A DNA stretch of 64,000 nucleotides from Moorella glycerini (GTDB taxonomy: Bacteria > Bacillota > DSM-521 > Neomoorellales > Neomoorellaceae), in contig NZ_CP046244.1 in assembly GCF_009735625.1 (NCBI RefSeq), positions 1,550,001 to 1,614,000 on the forward strand. Direction: 5' to 3'. This document shows positions 24,501 through 36,966 of this stretch, in pieces. Position numbers and translations under genes: made by a program. How positions within the stretch are numbered: position 1 is the stretch's first letter; the number at the start of each line of letters is the position of its first letter. The notes under the pieces were generated by a model that saw only the letters and a program-made list of their open reading frames with translations, had not been told where the DNA came from and made no database searches.

Positions 24501-25634
24501 ATGCGCGGTAAAGTTACGGCCTGGTTGATCCTGGCGGTTTTTGCCCTGGGTATGCTGCCGGCCTACGGTGCTACCCTGGATGAACTGCAAAAGCAGCAAC
24601 AGCAAATCCAAAAGAATATCGAGGACCAGCAAAGGCTCCTGGAGCAGAAGAATGATGAAGGCGAAGCCCTCCTGCGGCAACTGCAGCAATTGGAACAGGA
24701 GATCAAGGAAAAGGAAGCCCAGATAGCCAGGCTGGACCAGGAACTGAACGCCGCCCAGGCGCGCGTCCAGCAGGCAACTCTCAAGCTGCAGCAGGCCGAA
24801 GCGGCCCAGGGAAAACGCATGGATATATTGCGGACCCGCCTCAAGGATATCTACCAGGTGGGCCAGGTAAATTACCTGGAAGTCCTCCTCCAGTCCACCA
24901 GCCTGGAAGATTTCCTGGTGCGCATGGAACTCCTGGCCAAGATCGCCCAGGGTGATATGAAGCTCATCCAGGAGATCAAGGCTGAACGGGAAAAGATTGC
25001 CGTCCAGAAGGCCGAGCTGGAAGCCGAGCGGGATAAGATTGCCCAGCTGCGGCGCCAGGCCGACGGGGAGCGGGTGCAGCTGGCTTCCCGCCAGGAAAGC
25101 CGGCGGCAGCTCCTGGCCCAGGTCGAGGCCGAGAAAAAGCGGGTCGCCGCGGCCCTGGATGAAATGGAAGCCCTGGCCCGCCAGATTGCCGCCAAAATCC
25201 GGGCCGAGCAGGCCAAAAGCAAACGCCAGCTGGCACCTGGTGGCACCAAAGGTATGCTCTGGCCGCTGCCGGGTTATACGGATATTTCTTCTCCCTTTGG
25301 CTGGCGCATCCATCCCTTGCTGAAGACCAGGCGCTTCCATGACGGCGTTGATCTCCCGGCTCCTGCGGGGACGGAGATCATCGCCCCGTTAGACGGCCAG
25401 GTCATATCTACCGGCTACCTGGGGGGGTACGGCAATCACATTGTCATTGATCATGGCGGGGGGTTGTCCACCATGTACGCCCACCTGTCGGCAATCCTGG
25501 TCCGGGAGGGCCAGGAGGTAAAGAAAGGCCAGGTAATTGGCCGGGTAGGTTCAACGGGTTGGAGTACAGGCCCTCATCTCCACTTTATGGTCCTGCTCCA
25601 GGGTGAGCCCACCAACCCCATGAATTATTACTAA
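24501..25634 (+). CDS. Coiled-coil murein hydrolase (activator), EnvC/M23 type
   Basis: 377 residues. A signal peptide (VTAWLILAVFALGMLPAYG) is followed by a long coiled-coil rich in Gln, Glu and Lys (about 25-245). A C-terminal M23 LytM domain carries FHDGVD (HxxxD) and the HLHF motif, with GWRIHPL before them. All zinc ligands seem present, so it may be an active DD-endopeptidase rather than a degenerate activator. The arrangement resembles CwlO and EnvC, which are switched on by FtsEX through the coiled-coil. Position directly after ftsX supports this. ATG 24501 follows AGGGAGGTG. Confidence 0.93.
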   Translation: MRGKVTAWLILAVFALGMLPAYGATLDELQKQQQQIQKNIEDQQRLLEQKNDEGEALLRQLQQLEQEIKEKEAQIARLDQELNAAQARVQQATLKLQQAEAAQGKRMDILRTRLKDIYQVGQVNYLEVLLQSTSLEDFLVRMELLAKIAQGDMKLIQEIKAEREKIAVQKAELEAERDKIAQLRRQADGERVQLASRQESRRQLLAQVEAEKKRVAAALDEMEALARQIAAKIRAEQAKSKRQLAPGGTKGMLWPLPGYTDISSPFGWRIHPLLKTRRFHDGVDLPAPAGTEIIAPLDGQVISTGYLGGYGNHIVIDHGGGLSTMYAHLSAILVREGQEVKKGQVIGRVGSTGWSTGPHLHFMVLLQGEPTNPMNYY

Positions 25635-25662
25635 TCTCTATCCCTGCTACATAAATTAAAGT

Positions 25663-26865
25663 ATGGGTTCAGGGAATGTTTTAGAGCAGGCGGTGGTTGG
25701 CGTGGCAAAGATCTGGCGACAGGTTACCAACGGGCTACTGGTCCTTTGTGTCCTGGTCACCCTGGCCCTGGGGGTGGGGGTGGCGACCCACTTCCAGGAA
25801 GTAGAGCAACTGGTTAAGACCTATACCCTGTTGCGCTTCCAGGCGCTGGAGCCCATCAACACGGACAAGCTTATGGAAGGGGCCATCAGGGGCATGGTGG
25901 ATGCCCTTGATGACCCTTATTCTACTTATCTTGATGCTAAAACCTACCGGCACCTCCAGGAAAGCGTTAGCGGCAGTTATGGCGGCGTTGGCCTTTTGAT
26001 TACCCTGGATGAGAAAGACAAGAGGCTGATGGTGGTTTCTCCTTTTAAGGGCACCCCGGCCCAGCGGGCGGGGATTAAAAGCCGGGATTATATCGTCGCC
26101 ATCGACGGCCGCGATACCACCGGTATGGACCTGGAGACGGCCTCCAACCTGATGCAGGGGCAGCCGGGCACCAGGGTCGAACTCACCATCCTCTCCGCCG
26201 GCGAGAGTAATCCCCGCAAGGTAACCCTGACCCGGGAGATTATCAAGGTACCGACGGTGGATGGCAAAATACTTCCCGGCCATCCCGGCACCGGTTATAT
26301 CAGCCTGACCATGTTCAATGAACAGACGGCCGGCGACCTGGGGCGGCAGCTGAACGAACTGCGCCAGCAGGGGATGCAGAAGTTGATCCTGGATTTGCGC
26401 AATAACCCCGGCGGCGCCCTGCCGGCGGCCGTCGATGTGGCCAGCTATTTTGTGTCCAGAGGGCCGGTGGTTTATATCGCCGACCAGAAAAATACCGAAG
26501 CCCTCATGGCCCGGGGGTATGCCCAGCCCCTGCCCCTGGTGGTCCTGGTGAATAAAGGCAGCGCCAGCGCGGCGGAGATTGTGGCCGGGGCCATCAAGGA
26601 TACGGGCAGCGGCACCCTGGTGGGCGAGACGACTTTTGGAAAAGGTATAGTGCAGACGATCTTCCCCTTACCCGGCGGCGGCGCGGTGAAGATCACCACC
26701 CACAAATACCTGACCCCTGGCAAGCATGATATAAATAAGAAGGGGATTACCCCCGATTACGTAGTCCCAATGGACCCCCAGCTGGAACAGCAGGTCCTGG
26801 CCCGCGCCCCGGACCTGGAGCGGGATGTCCAGTTGCAGAAGGCGCTGGAGGTGCTGGGGAAATAG
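25663..26865 (+). CDS. ctp: Carboxy-terminal processing protease, S41 family
   Basis: 400 residues. An N-terminal membrane anchor (LLVLCVLVTLALGVGVAT, about 25-42) is followed by a PDZ domain (about 100-190) and the S41 core. The catalytic serine lies in NKGSASAAEIVAGAI and the lysine about 25 residues later in TFGKGIVQT. DLRNNPGG is conserved. CtpA/CtpB proteins cut exported substrates near the C-terminus, including sporulation signalling proteins in Bacillus. The ATG at 25663 has only a weak SD. The ftsEX-M23-ctp order matches many Firmicutes. Confidence 0.94.
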   Translation: MGSGNVLEQAVVGVAKIWRQVTNGLLVLCVLVTLALGVGVATHFQEVEQLVKTYTLLRFQALEPINTDKLMEGAIRGMVDALDDPYSTYLDAKTYRHLQESVSGSYGGVGLLITLDEKDKRLMVVSPFKGTPAQRAGIKSRDYIVAIDGRDTTGMDLETASNLMQGQPGTRVELTILSAGESNPRKVTLTREIIKVPTVDGKILPGHPGTGYISLTMFNEQTAGDLGRQLNELRQQGMQKLILDLRNNPGGALPAAVDVASYFVSRGPVVYIADQKNTEALMARGYAQPLPLVVLVNKGSASAAEIVAGAIKDTGSGTLVGETTFGKGIVQTIFPLPGGGAVKITTHKYLTPGKHDINKKGITPDYVVPMDPQLEQQVLARAPDLERDVQLQKALEVLGK

Positions 26866-26922
26866 GATATACTCCGGAAAGGTTCCCGAGAATCCACAAT
26901 CCTTGTAATTACTTGCTTGTCC

Positions 26923-26951
26923 TTCACAATCTGTTTCCTGTATGGTATAAT
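26923..26951 (+). promoter_or_regulatory. Promoter of a small unknown gene
   Basis: TTCACA (26923-26928), a 17-base spacer and TATAAT (26946-26951). Predicted transcription start is near 26958. Confidence 0.65.
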
Positions 26952-26956
26952 TTTCC

Positions 26957-27283
26957 TTGAACATACAGGTTCGTATCTTTAGCTGTTTCAGCTGGGGGTT
27001 AAGGTATATACATTTAGATCGGGAACAATTGCTTAGAAAAAGCAAACAGTGGAAAAGATTTAACGCCTGGGAAGTGAAGGAGGCCAAAGTCGAAACTACC
27101 GAATTGTCAGCGGTATTCGACTGGTTTGGCGCAGCCTGGGAATTAGCGCGAAAACTTAATCCTGCCTGGGCTGAAGGAAAAATTGACACGAATAAGATTC
27201 GGCGTATACAAAAAATGAGAGCTGCCTTAGCTCAGTTAGGAAATTGTAGCGGGGTATTTTTTAATGGACGCTCTCGAACGTAG
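26957..27283 (+). CDS. Small protein of unknown function, start uncertain
   Basis: Up to 108 residues; hydrophilic and helical. The conserved-looking core reads LDREQLLRKSKQWKRFNAWE, then FDWFGAAWELARKLNPAW and a basic end, KIRRIQKMRAALAQLG. I do not recognise a domain. The only in-frame canonical starts are TTG 26957, which coincides with the predicted transcription start, and TTG 27029, which has a poor SD. Between them GGGGGTTAAGG (26995-27004) sits before ATA 27008, so a non-standard start is possible. It has its own promoter and stands alone. Confidence 0.6.
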   Translation: MNIQVRIFSCFSWGLRYIHLDREQLLRKSKQWKRFNAWEVKEAKVETTELSAVFDWFGAAWELARKLNPAWAEGKIDTNKIRRIQKMRAALAQLGNCSGVFFNGRSRT

Positions 27284-27455
27284 TTTAAAGCAGATAACCA
27301 CTTTTTTACAGTATTTTATTTAGAGTGTTTATCAAGATGACCGGTGCAGGCAGGACAATTATCGGAAGAGAGGACTTCCGCGGGGGCATATTTTATATTT
27401 TACTACTATAGTACCCCCTTTTTTTATAACTGGAACAGGGAGGATGAGAACTGAT

Positions 27456-28013
27456 ATGCGCCACATTCTCTTTGTCATCGACATGCAGAATGATTTTGTC
27501 GCCGAAAGTGGGGCTTTAAGTTTTCCCGCTGCTAAGGAAATAATACCTTTCATAACAGGCAAAGTGAAAGAAGCCCTATCCCAGGGGCAGGAAGTGCTTT
27601 TTACCCTTGATACCCATGCCCCCGGTGATGCCGAATTTCAAAAATTCCCGCCCCATTGTTTAGAGGGAACCCCCGGCCAGGCCCTGATCCCTGAGTTACA
27701 GGCGCTGATTGCCCCTTATGAGGGGACAGGGCAGATTAAATTGCTCAAGAAGAACCGCTATAGCGCTTTCTTTAACACCGATTTAGATGCCTGGCTGGGG
27801 CTGACGCCTGGCAGCCCTATGGAAAAGGTGAGCCAGGTCGACCTGGTGGGCGTATGTACTAACATTTGCTGCTTTTTTACGGCTGAAGAGCTGGCCAACC
27901 GTGATATTCCTGTCCGCGTCCTGGCAGAAGGTATGGCTTCTTTTGACCTCGAAGCTCACCGCTGGGCCCTGGACCAGATGCGGCGGGTTCTGGGGCTCCA
28001 GGTGGTTGAATAA
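27456..28013 (+). CDS. Isochorismatase-like cysteine hydrolase
   Basis: 185 residues. The catalytic triad of the nicotinamidase/isochorismatase fold is visible: Asp in FVIDMQNDF, Lys in LKKNRYSAF and Cys in VGVCTNICC. The extended DTHAPGDAEF region carries metal-binding residues expected of nicotinamidases, so conversion of nicotinamide to nicotinate in NAD salvage is possible, although the substrate cannot be fixed from sequence. ATG 27456 is chosen, 12 bases after AGGGAGG; ATG 27444 abuts that SD. rtcB follows 44 bases later. Confidence 0.88.
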   Translation: MRHILFVIDMQNDFVAESGALSFPAAKEIIPFITGKVKEALSQGQEVLFTLDTHAPGDAEFQKFPPHCLEGTPGQALIPELQALIAPYEGTGQIKLLKKNRYSAFFNTDLDAWLGLTPGSPMEKVSQVDLVGVCTNICCFFTAEELANRDIPVRVLAEGMASFDLEAHRWALDQMRRVLGLQVVE

Positions 28014-28057
28014 TGGCCTGCCGGAGTTAACCGGGCCTGTTTTCTGGAGAGGATCAT

Positions 28058-29491
28058 ATGCCGGAAAAGCTACAACTGGTAGCCAAAAACTGCTATATTT
28101 ACCGGGCTGGAGACAGCCCGGTAGCGATTCATGTTTACCTGAGTAAAAAACTCCTGGCCACTTTTACGGAGACTGAGGCCCTGGAGCAGCTTTATAACGC
28201 CTCCCTCTTACCCGGGGTAGTCGGGCCGGTCATCGGCATGCCTGATATCCATACCGGCTACGGCCTGCCTATCGGCGGGGTGATGGCTGCCGACTACGAG
28301 CGGGGCGTCGTCTCTGCCGGGGCGGTGGGGATGGACATCAACTGCGGCGTGCGGTTATTGACTACCAGAATCCCGGCCGCTGATATAGATCGGGCCATGC
28401 TTACAAAGCTGCTGGCAGCCATTGCCCGGCGGGTGCCGGCGGGAGTGGGGCGTATCAGCCAGGTTAAAGAACTGCGCCGGGCTAGCCTGGAAGCCGTTGC
28501 CGCCGGCGGCGCCGGGTACTTTATCAGAGAGGGTTTTGGCCGCCGGGAGGACAGGGAGAGGATAGAAGATGGCGGCTGCCTTTCGGGAGCCGACGTAGCT
28601 GCCGTGAGCAAGGCGGCGCGGGAGCGGGCCGACCAGCTGGCCACCATCGGCGGCGGCAATCACTTTGTGGAAATCGGCAAGGTGGCGGCCGTCCTGGAGG
28701 AGGGGCTGGCCGCCGGCTTCAGGCTCCAGAAGGACCACCTCTACATTTTAATCCATACCGGCAGCCGGGGCCTGGGCCACCAGATTTGCACCGATTACAG
28801 CAACCTCATGTGGGCCAATGCGGAACGAAACGGTACGCCGGCACCGGTCAAAGGGCTGGCCTGCGCTCCCATCGCTGCGCGCGACGGCCAGAATTACCTC
28901 AAGGCCATGGCCCTGGCTGCCAATTATGCTTTTGCCAACCGCCAGCTCATTACCCACTTTGTCCGGGAAGGTTTTGTTGAAGTGTTAAAAAAGCCGGAGG
29001 AAGAACTGGGCCTGGACCTTCTCTATGACGTGGCCCATAACATTGCCAAAAAAGAAAAGCATGGTGCCAGGTGGCTTCTAGTCCACCGCAAGGGGGCGAC
29101 CCGGGCCCTGCCCGCAGGGCATGGGGACAATCCCGGCTGCTACCTGGCAACGGGACACCCGGCCATTATCCCGGGAAGCATGGGGACAGCCTCCTATGTG
29201 GTGGTAGGGACGGGCGAGATAAATAAGACTTTCTGCTCGGTCAACCACGGTGCCGGCCGGGTTATGTCCCGGAAAAAAGCCCGGCAGGAATTTTCCCGGG
29301 AGGATTTATTGAACCAGATCGGCGGTGTCGTTATCGCTGCCCGGGATATTAAATTTTTAAAAGATGAAGCGCCCCTGGCCTATAAAGATATCGATGCGGT
29401 TGTCGCCACCCTGGCGGAAGCCGGCCTGACCCGGCCGGTGGCCAGGCTGCAGCCCCTGGGGGTGCTGAAGGGTGAAGGGGAGGAAGCTTAA
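28058..29491 (+). CDS. rtcB: RNA-splicing ligase RtcB
   Basis: 477 residues, full length. RtcB joins 2',3'-cyclic phosphate or 3'-phosphate ends to 5'-OH RNA ends using GTP and Mn2+. Motifs in order: PDIHTGYGLPIGG, GMDINCGVR with metal-binding Asp and Cys, GGGNHFVEIG, HTGSRGLGHQ, the guanylated histidine region VNHGAGR, and the C-terminal LQPLGVLKG. ATG 28058 follows GGAGAGGAT. No archease or RtcR regulator gene is adjacent. It may be co-transcribed with the isochorismatase-like gene. Bacterial RtcB acts in repair of cleaved tRNA or rRNA. Confidence 0.95.
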   Translation: MPEKLQLVAKNCYIYRAGDSPVAIHVYLSKKLLATFTETEALEQLYNASLLPGVVGPVIGMPDIHTGYGLPIGGVMAADYERGVVSAGAVGMDINCGVRLLTTRIPAADIDRAMLTKLLAAIARRVPAGVGRISQVKELRRASLEAVAAGGAGYFIREGFGRREDRERIEDGGCLSGADVAAVSKAARERADQLATIGGGNHFVEIGKVAAVLEEGLAAGFRLQKDHLYILIHTGSRGLGHQICTDYSNLMWANAERNGTPAPVKGLACAPIAARDGQNYLKAMALAANYAFANRQLITHFVREGFVEVLKKPEEELGLDLLYDVAHNIAKKEKHGARWLLVHRKGATRALPAGHGDNPGCYLATGHPAIIPGSMGTASYVVVGTGEINKTFCSVNHGAGRVMSRKKARQEFSREDLLNQIGGVVIAARDIKFLKDEAPLAYKDIDAVVATLAEAGLTRPVARLQPLGVLKGEGEEA

Positions 29492-30006
29492 GAAAGCGAG
29501 ATGGCCGTTAGTGTGGACGTATGACCTGTAGATATAGCATTGAATAAGGCGTTTAAGTGATCATGCTAAAATTTTTATCGCAAAACTTTCAGGCTCAAAT
29601 CTTTGGCAGGCAGGGTTCACGGCGATTTTTGATGCGTCAGCACTGGAGGGCCGCCGGGACCCTGGTTGTAGAATTAAATCTAGCTTTATGATACAATTGT
29701 CCAGAAAGCGGAGTGAAAGCGGAGTGATCCCGGAGAGGGTCCCGGTCATGATGTTAAACTACACTTAACGGGTCGGCCGTCGTCTACCGGCGGGGGCAGA
29801 ACAATGGTATTATAAAAAGTCGTGTGAGTAGGTATGATTAGATAAAAAAAGGCAATTCGTTGAGGTATAATAGAAGCAGGGCAGGAGAAATTTGAGTTAT
29901 CCTGGACAGAGTCGCCGGTTGTTACGAAAAAGGCGTGCCGGGAGAGCTGCCGAGTTGGATGCTTAGTAGAGGGGTTATTTTTAGCCATGAAAGGGGGTTA
30001 GACGCG
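29492..30006. other. Intergenic region of about 500 bases without a clear gene
   Basis: Only short, composition-poor frames are present. Two perfect 11-bp units, GAAAGCGGAGT, stand in tandem at about 29704-29725. A TATAAT at 29866-29871, with a weak -35 region, may serve the next gene. The stretch may be decayed sequence. Confidence 0.4.
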
Positions 30007-30609
30007 ATGGCAACGGAATTTAGAGGTATAACTCCAGAATTATACCATGCTATTATAGCTATAGTTGATCAGCGCATGGCGGAAATCAAGGTTACCCGTG
30101 CAGATTTCGATGATCTCAAAGATGTAGTCAAAGAATTGGCCGAGGCTCAGAAGCGTACCGAGTATAAATTGGAGGAGCTGGCCGAGGCCCAGAAACGAAC
30201 GGAAGCGGAATTGCAGCAGCTGGCGCGTCAGGTGGGTTCCCTTTCCGCTACAATGGGTTTTGGCCTGGAGGATATAGCCAGGGTGGTCCTACCCGGTTAT
30301 CTGGAACGTAACCTGGGTGTAAAGATAGATAAGCTTACCAGGAAATATATAGATGCCGGCGGCGAACCGGTGGAAATCGATCTTTTTGGCTCCGGGACAA
30401 AAGCTGGACGACCGGTGACGGTGCTTGGCGAGGTAAAGGCACGCATCTACAGCCGGGAAGTAAAAACCTTTGCCCGTAAGGTTGCCAGGGTACGAGCATC
30501 ACTCCAGGGCGAAATACTAAAAGTAATGTTCGGCTACCTGATTCACCCATCGGCGTCGGAATTAGCGACCCGGGAGGGGATAATCCTGGTAGCCTCGTAT
30601 GAACGCTAA
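30007..30609 (+). CDS. Coiled-coil protein with PD-(D/E)XK-like C-terminal domain
   Basis: 200 residues. Residues about 25-85 form a coiled-coil with the repeated module ELAEAQKRTE (twice). The C-terminal half has EPVEIDLFGSG followed by VTVLGEVKARI, matching the D...ExK metal site of PD-(D/E)XK nucleases. Similar proteins are annotated DUF3782-type and are often found in mobile-rich genomes. A DNA or RNA cleaving role is inferred; a decayed nuclease is possible. ATG 30007 follows AAGGGGG; a longer reading from 29935 has no SD. It is alone between a gap and the uvrB promoter. Confidence 0.75.
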   Translation: MATEFRGITPELYHAIIAIVDQRMAEIKVTRADFDDLKDVVKELAEAQKRTEYKLEELAEAQKRTEAELQQLARQVGSLSATMGFGLEDIARVVLPGYLERNLGVKIDKLTRKYIDAGGEPVEIDLFGSGTKAGRPVTVLGEVKARIYSREVKTFARKVARVRASLQGEILKVMFGYLIHPSASELATREGIILVASYER

Positions 30610-30647
30610 AAATAATTGCCTCAGGATACCATGTTCGCCGTTAGACC

Positions 30648-30685
30648 GGCCCGGGGTAGTATACCCCGGGCCGCTATGATATAAT
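30648..30685 (+). promoter_or_regulatory. Perfect palindrome abutting the uvrB -10 box
   Basis: GGCCCGGGGTA (30648-30658), loop GTA, TACCCCGGGCC (30662-30672), then TATAAT at 30680-30685. The 11-bp inverted repeat covers the expected -35 position. It could be a repressor site or the terminator of the preceding gene without a T-tract. It does not match the Gram-positive LexA box. Confidence 0.55.
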
Positions 30686-30708
30686 AGCTCCCGGAAGGGG
30701 GAAGCGCC

Positions 30709-32703
30709 ATGCCGCCCTTTGTCCTGAAGTCAGACTACCAGCCGCGGGGAGACCAGCCGCAGGCCATTGCCGCCCTGGTGGAGGGGTTGCAGAAGGGTTA
30801 CCGCCACCAGACCTTGCTGGGGGCCACCGGCACCGGCAAGACCTACACCATGGCCCAGGTCATCCAGGCAGTGCAGCGGCCCACCCTGGTCCTGGCCCCC
30901 AACAAGACCCTGGCGGCCCAGCTCTGCGGCGAGTTCAAGGAGTTTTTTCCCGACAACGCCGTCGAGTATTTTGTCAGCTACTACGACTATTACCAGCCGG
31001 AGGCCTACGTGCCCCAGACGGATACCTATATCGAAAAGGATAGCTCCATCAACGACGAGATCGACAAGCTGCGCCACTCGGCTACCGCCGCCCTCTTTGA
31101 GCGGCGGGACGTCATCATTGTAGCCAGCGTTTCCTGTATCTACGGCCTGGGCTCGCCGGAGGACTACAGCACCCTGATGCTCTCCCTGCGGGAGGGCCAG
31201 GAATACGACCGGGATGCCATTTTACGGAAGTTGGTGGACATCCAGTACAGCCGCAATGATTACGACTTCAAGCGGGGCACTTTCCGCGTCCACGGCGACG
31301 TGATTGAGATTTTCCCGGCTTCCTACCATGAGAAGGCCGTGCGGGTGGAAATGTTTGGCGATGAAATCGAGCGCCTGCTGGAGATCGATACCCTGACCGG
31401 GGAGGTCCTGGCCCGGCGCCGGCATGTGGCCATCTTCCCGGCCAGCCACTATGTGGTGGAAGAAGGCAAGATGGAGCGGGCTTTAAAAAGCATTGCGGCC
31501 GAGCTGGAGGAACGCCTGCAGGAACTGCAGCGGCAGGGGAAGCTCCTGGAGGCCCAGCGCCTGGAGCAGCGGACCCGGTTTGACCTGGAGATGATGCGGG
31601 AAGTCGGCTTCTGCAAGGGCATCGAAAACTATTCCCGCCACTTGACCGGCCGGGCGCCGGGGGAGCCGCCCTATACCCTGCTGGATTACTTTCCCGACGA
31701 CTTCCTGTTGATCATCGATGAGTCCCATATCACCGTGCCCCAGATCGGCGGCATGTATGAAGGCGACCGTTCCCGCAAGCAGACTTTGGTAGATTATGGT
31801 TTTCGTTTGCCCTCGGCCCTGGACAACCGGCCCTTGACTTTTGAGGAGTTTTGCCGGCACATCAACCAGGTAATCTACGTCTCGGCGACACCGGGGCCAT
31901 ATGAACTGGAACACTCCCAGCAGGTGGTGGAGCAGATCATCCGGCCTACCGGCCTGGTGGACCCGGAAGTCATGGTGCGGCCTGTCAGGGGCCAGGTTGA
32001 CGACCTGGTGGGCGAGATAAATAAGCGGGTGGCCCGAAATGAGCGCGTCCTGGTGACCACCCTGACCAAGCGCATGGCCGAGGATTTGACCGATTACCTG
32101 CGGGAACTGGGCATCAAGGTGCGTTACATGCACTCCGATATCGGCGCCATTGAGCGCATGGAGATCATCCGCGACCTGCGCCTGGGGGTTTTTGATGTCC
32201 TGGTGGGGATTAACCTGCTGCGGGAAGGGCTGGACCTGCCGGAGGTTTCCCTGGTGGCCATCCTGGATGCCGATAAGGAAGGCTTCCTGCGTTCGGAGCG
32301 CTCCCTGATCCAGACCATCGGCCGGGCCGCCCGCAACGCCAACGGCCAGGTCATCATGTACGCCGACACCATTACCGCCTCCATGCGGCGGGCTATAGAT
32401 GAAACCAACCGCCGCCGCCAGGTGCAAATAGAGTACAACCGCCGGCACGGCATTATCCCCCGGACCGTCAGCAAACCGGTGCGGGATATTATTGAAACCG
32501 CGGTGGCCGAGGAACCGGCCAGGTACCAGGCGAGCCAATCCCAGGCTAAGGAAAAGAAAAAGGGCCAGTTTACGAAACGGGAGCTGAAGTCCCTCATCAG
32601 CCAGCTGGAGAAAGAGATGCGGGCGGCAGCCAAAAGGCTGGAATTTGAACGGGCCGCAGAACTGCGTGATGCCATCCTGGAGTTAAAGCTGCAGGCGGGT
32701 TAG
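30709..32703 (+). CDS. uvrB: Excinuclease ABC subunit B
   Basis: 664 residues, full length. UvrB verifies DNA damage delivered by UvrA and loads UvrC for dual incision. Walker A is GATGTGKT. The beta-hairpin that inserts into DNA lies in [21 protein letters not shown]. The DEAD-type box is IIDESH, and helicase motif VI is QTIGRAARN. The C-terminal UVR domain (about 625-660), which contacts UvrC, is present. ATG 30709 follows GGGGGAAG. uvrA and uvrC follow after the EndoQ-UvrD gene and DUF1638, so the excision repair genes are gathered here but not in one operon. Confidence 0.98.
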   Translation: MPPFVLKSDYQPRGDQPQAIAALVEGLQKGYRHQTLLGATGTGKTYTMAQVIQAVQRPTLVLAPNKTLAAQLCGEFKEFFPDNAVEYFVSYYDYYQPEAYVPQTDTYIEKDSSINDEIDKLRHSATAALFERRDVIIVASVSCIYGLGSPEDYSTLMLSLREGQEYDRDAILRKLVDIQYSRNDYDFKRGTFRVHGDVIEIFPASYHEKAVRVEMFGDEIERLLEIDTLTGEVLARRRHVAIFPASHYVVEEGKMERALKSIAAELEERLQELQRQGKLLEAQRLEQRTRFDLEMMREVGFCKGIENYSRHLTGRAPGEPPYTLLDYFPDDFLLIIDESHITVPQIGGMYEGDRSRKQTLVDYGFRLPSALDNRPLTFEEFCRHINQVIYVSATPGPYELEHSQQVVEQIIRPTGLVDPEVMVRPVRGQVDDLVGEINKRVARNERVLVTTLTKRMAEDLTDYLRELGIKVRYMHSDIGAIERMEIIRDLRLGVFDVLVGINLLREGLDLPEVSLVAILDADKEGFLRSERSLIQTIGRAARNANGQVIMYADTITASMRRAIDETNRRRQVQIEYNRRHGIIPRTVSKPVRDIIETAVAEEPARYQASQSQAKEKKKGQFTKRELKSLISQLEKEMRAAAKRLEFERAAELRDAILELKLQAG

Positions 32704-32822
32704 CACTGAAAACCGCGCTTTTCCCATGTTTCGCGTTCCTTCCTGACATAGACGTCTATCTCTTCTTTGGTTTGGCCGTAGACACCCTTTAATGCTCCGG
32801 CCAGCAATGCAGTGTAACTTTT
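32700..32822 (-). pseudogene. Possible C-terminal remnant of an antitoxin-like gene
   Basis: On the minus strand, after an in-frame stop at 32825-32823, 40 codons read SYTALLAGALKGVYGQTKEE, continuing to [14 protein letters not shown] and a TAA that overlaps the uvrB stop. A terminal GVYG-x-T-x-EE-I-x-x-YV-x-x-ER-x-x-WE pattern resembles the end of small ribbon-helix-helix antitoxins, but the DNA-binding part is missing and no toxin gene is near. The assignment is weak. Confidence 0.3.
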
Positions 32823-32861
32823 TTACAACTAACAAGTGGTTTTGACAAGAATGGGTGATTA

Positions 32862-36611
<3,750 letters not shown>

Positions 36612-36640
36612 AAATGGGACTTTAAAACCAGCACCCTTAA

Positions 36641-36802
36641 CGGAATTACCAGGTTAAGGAACGCATCCGGGTAGCGGCGCCGGGCGGCGGTTATATCTGC
36701 AGCAGCGCCAACAGCCTGCCCAGCTACGCCAGGCTGGAAAACGCCCTGGCTATGCGGGACGCCATTAAGAAGTATGGCAGGTATCCTATTGAGTTAGATT
36801 AG
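36641..36802 (+). pseudogene. C-terminal remnant of a uroporphyrinogen decarboxylase-family gene
   Basis: After a stop at 36638, 53 codons read RNYQVKERIRVAAPGGGYIC, then SSANSLPSYARLENALAMRD and AIKKYGRYPIELD, ending in TAG at 36800. The GGGYI-x-SS-x-N-S-x-P pattern with a final KKYGRYPI is the end of URO-D/MtaA-like methyltransferases. The normal length is about 340 residues, so roughly 85 percent is missing, and no start or SD is present. The next gene, DUF1638, commonly accompanies corrinoid methyltransferase genes, so this is probably the scar of a lost C1-transfer locus. Confidence 0.75.
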
Positions 36803-36814
36803 TCCAAGTGTGCG

Positions 36815-36846
36815 CTTAATGCGGGGGGCAATGCCCCCCGCTTAAG
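36815..36846 (+). terminator. Strong GC hairpin
   Basis: CTTAA-T-GCGGGGGGC, loop AAT, GCCCCCCGC-TTAAG: a nearly perfect 14-bp stem. The T-tract lies a few bases later (ATCTTTTTC). Confidence 0.65.
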
Positions 36847-36859
36847 TTACATCTTTTTC

Positions 36860-36889
36860 CCGGCCGGATAAAAATACCCGGTCGTTTTT
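36860..36889 (+). terminator. Rho-independent terminator before the DUF1638 gene
   Basis: CGGCCGG (36861-36867) pairs with CCGGTCG, using one G-U pair, and is followed by TTTTTG. With the preceding hairpin it isolates the repair block. Confidence 0.7.
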
Positions 36890-36966
36890 GTTTAAGGGTT
36901 CCCGGGGTTCGCTTATTTATAGTAATATGTTTATATAAGACTAGCATAGGGGGAGGGAACATCAAT

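Noticed and set aside
29561-29749. Minus-strand 62-codon frame in the rtcB downstream gap
   Set aside because: No SD, no recognisable sequence pattern, and composition like non-coding DNA.
30648-30672. LexA/SOS box at uvrB
   Set aside because: The palindrome does not contain the CGAAC-N4-GTTCG pattern of Firmicute LexA sites.
36653-36802. Treating the URO-D-like fragment as a small active gene
   Set aside because: It has no start codon with SD and covers only the last sixth of the family.
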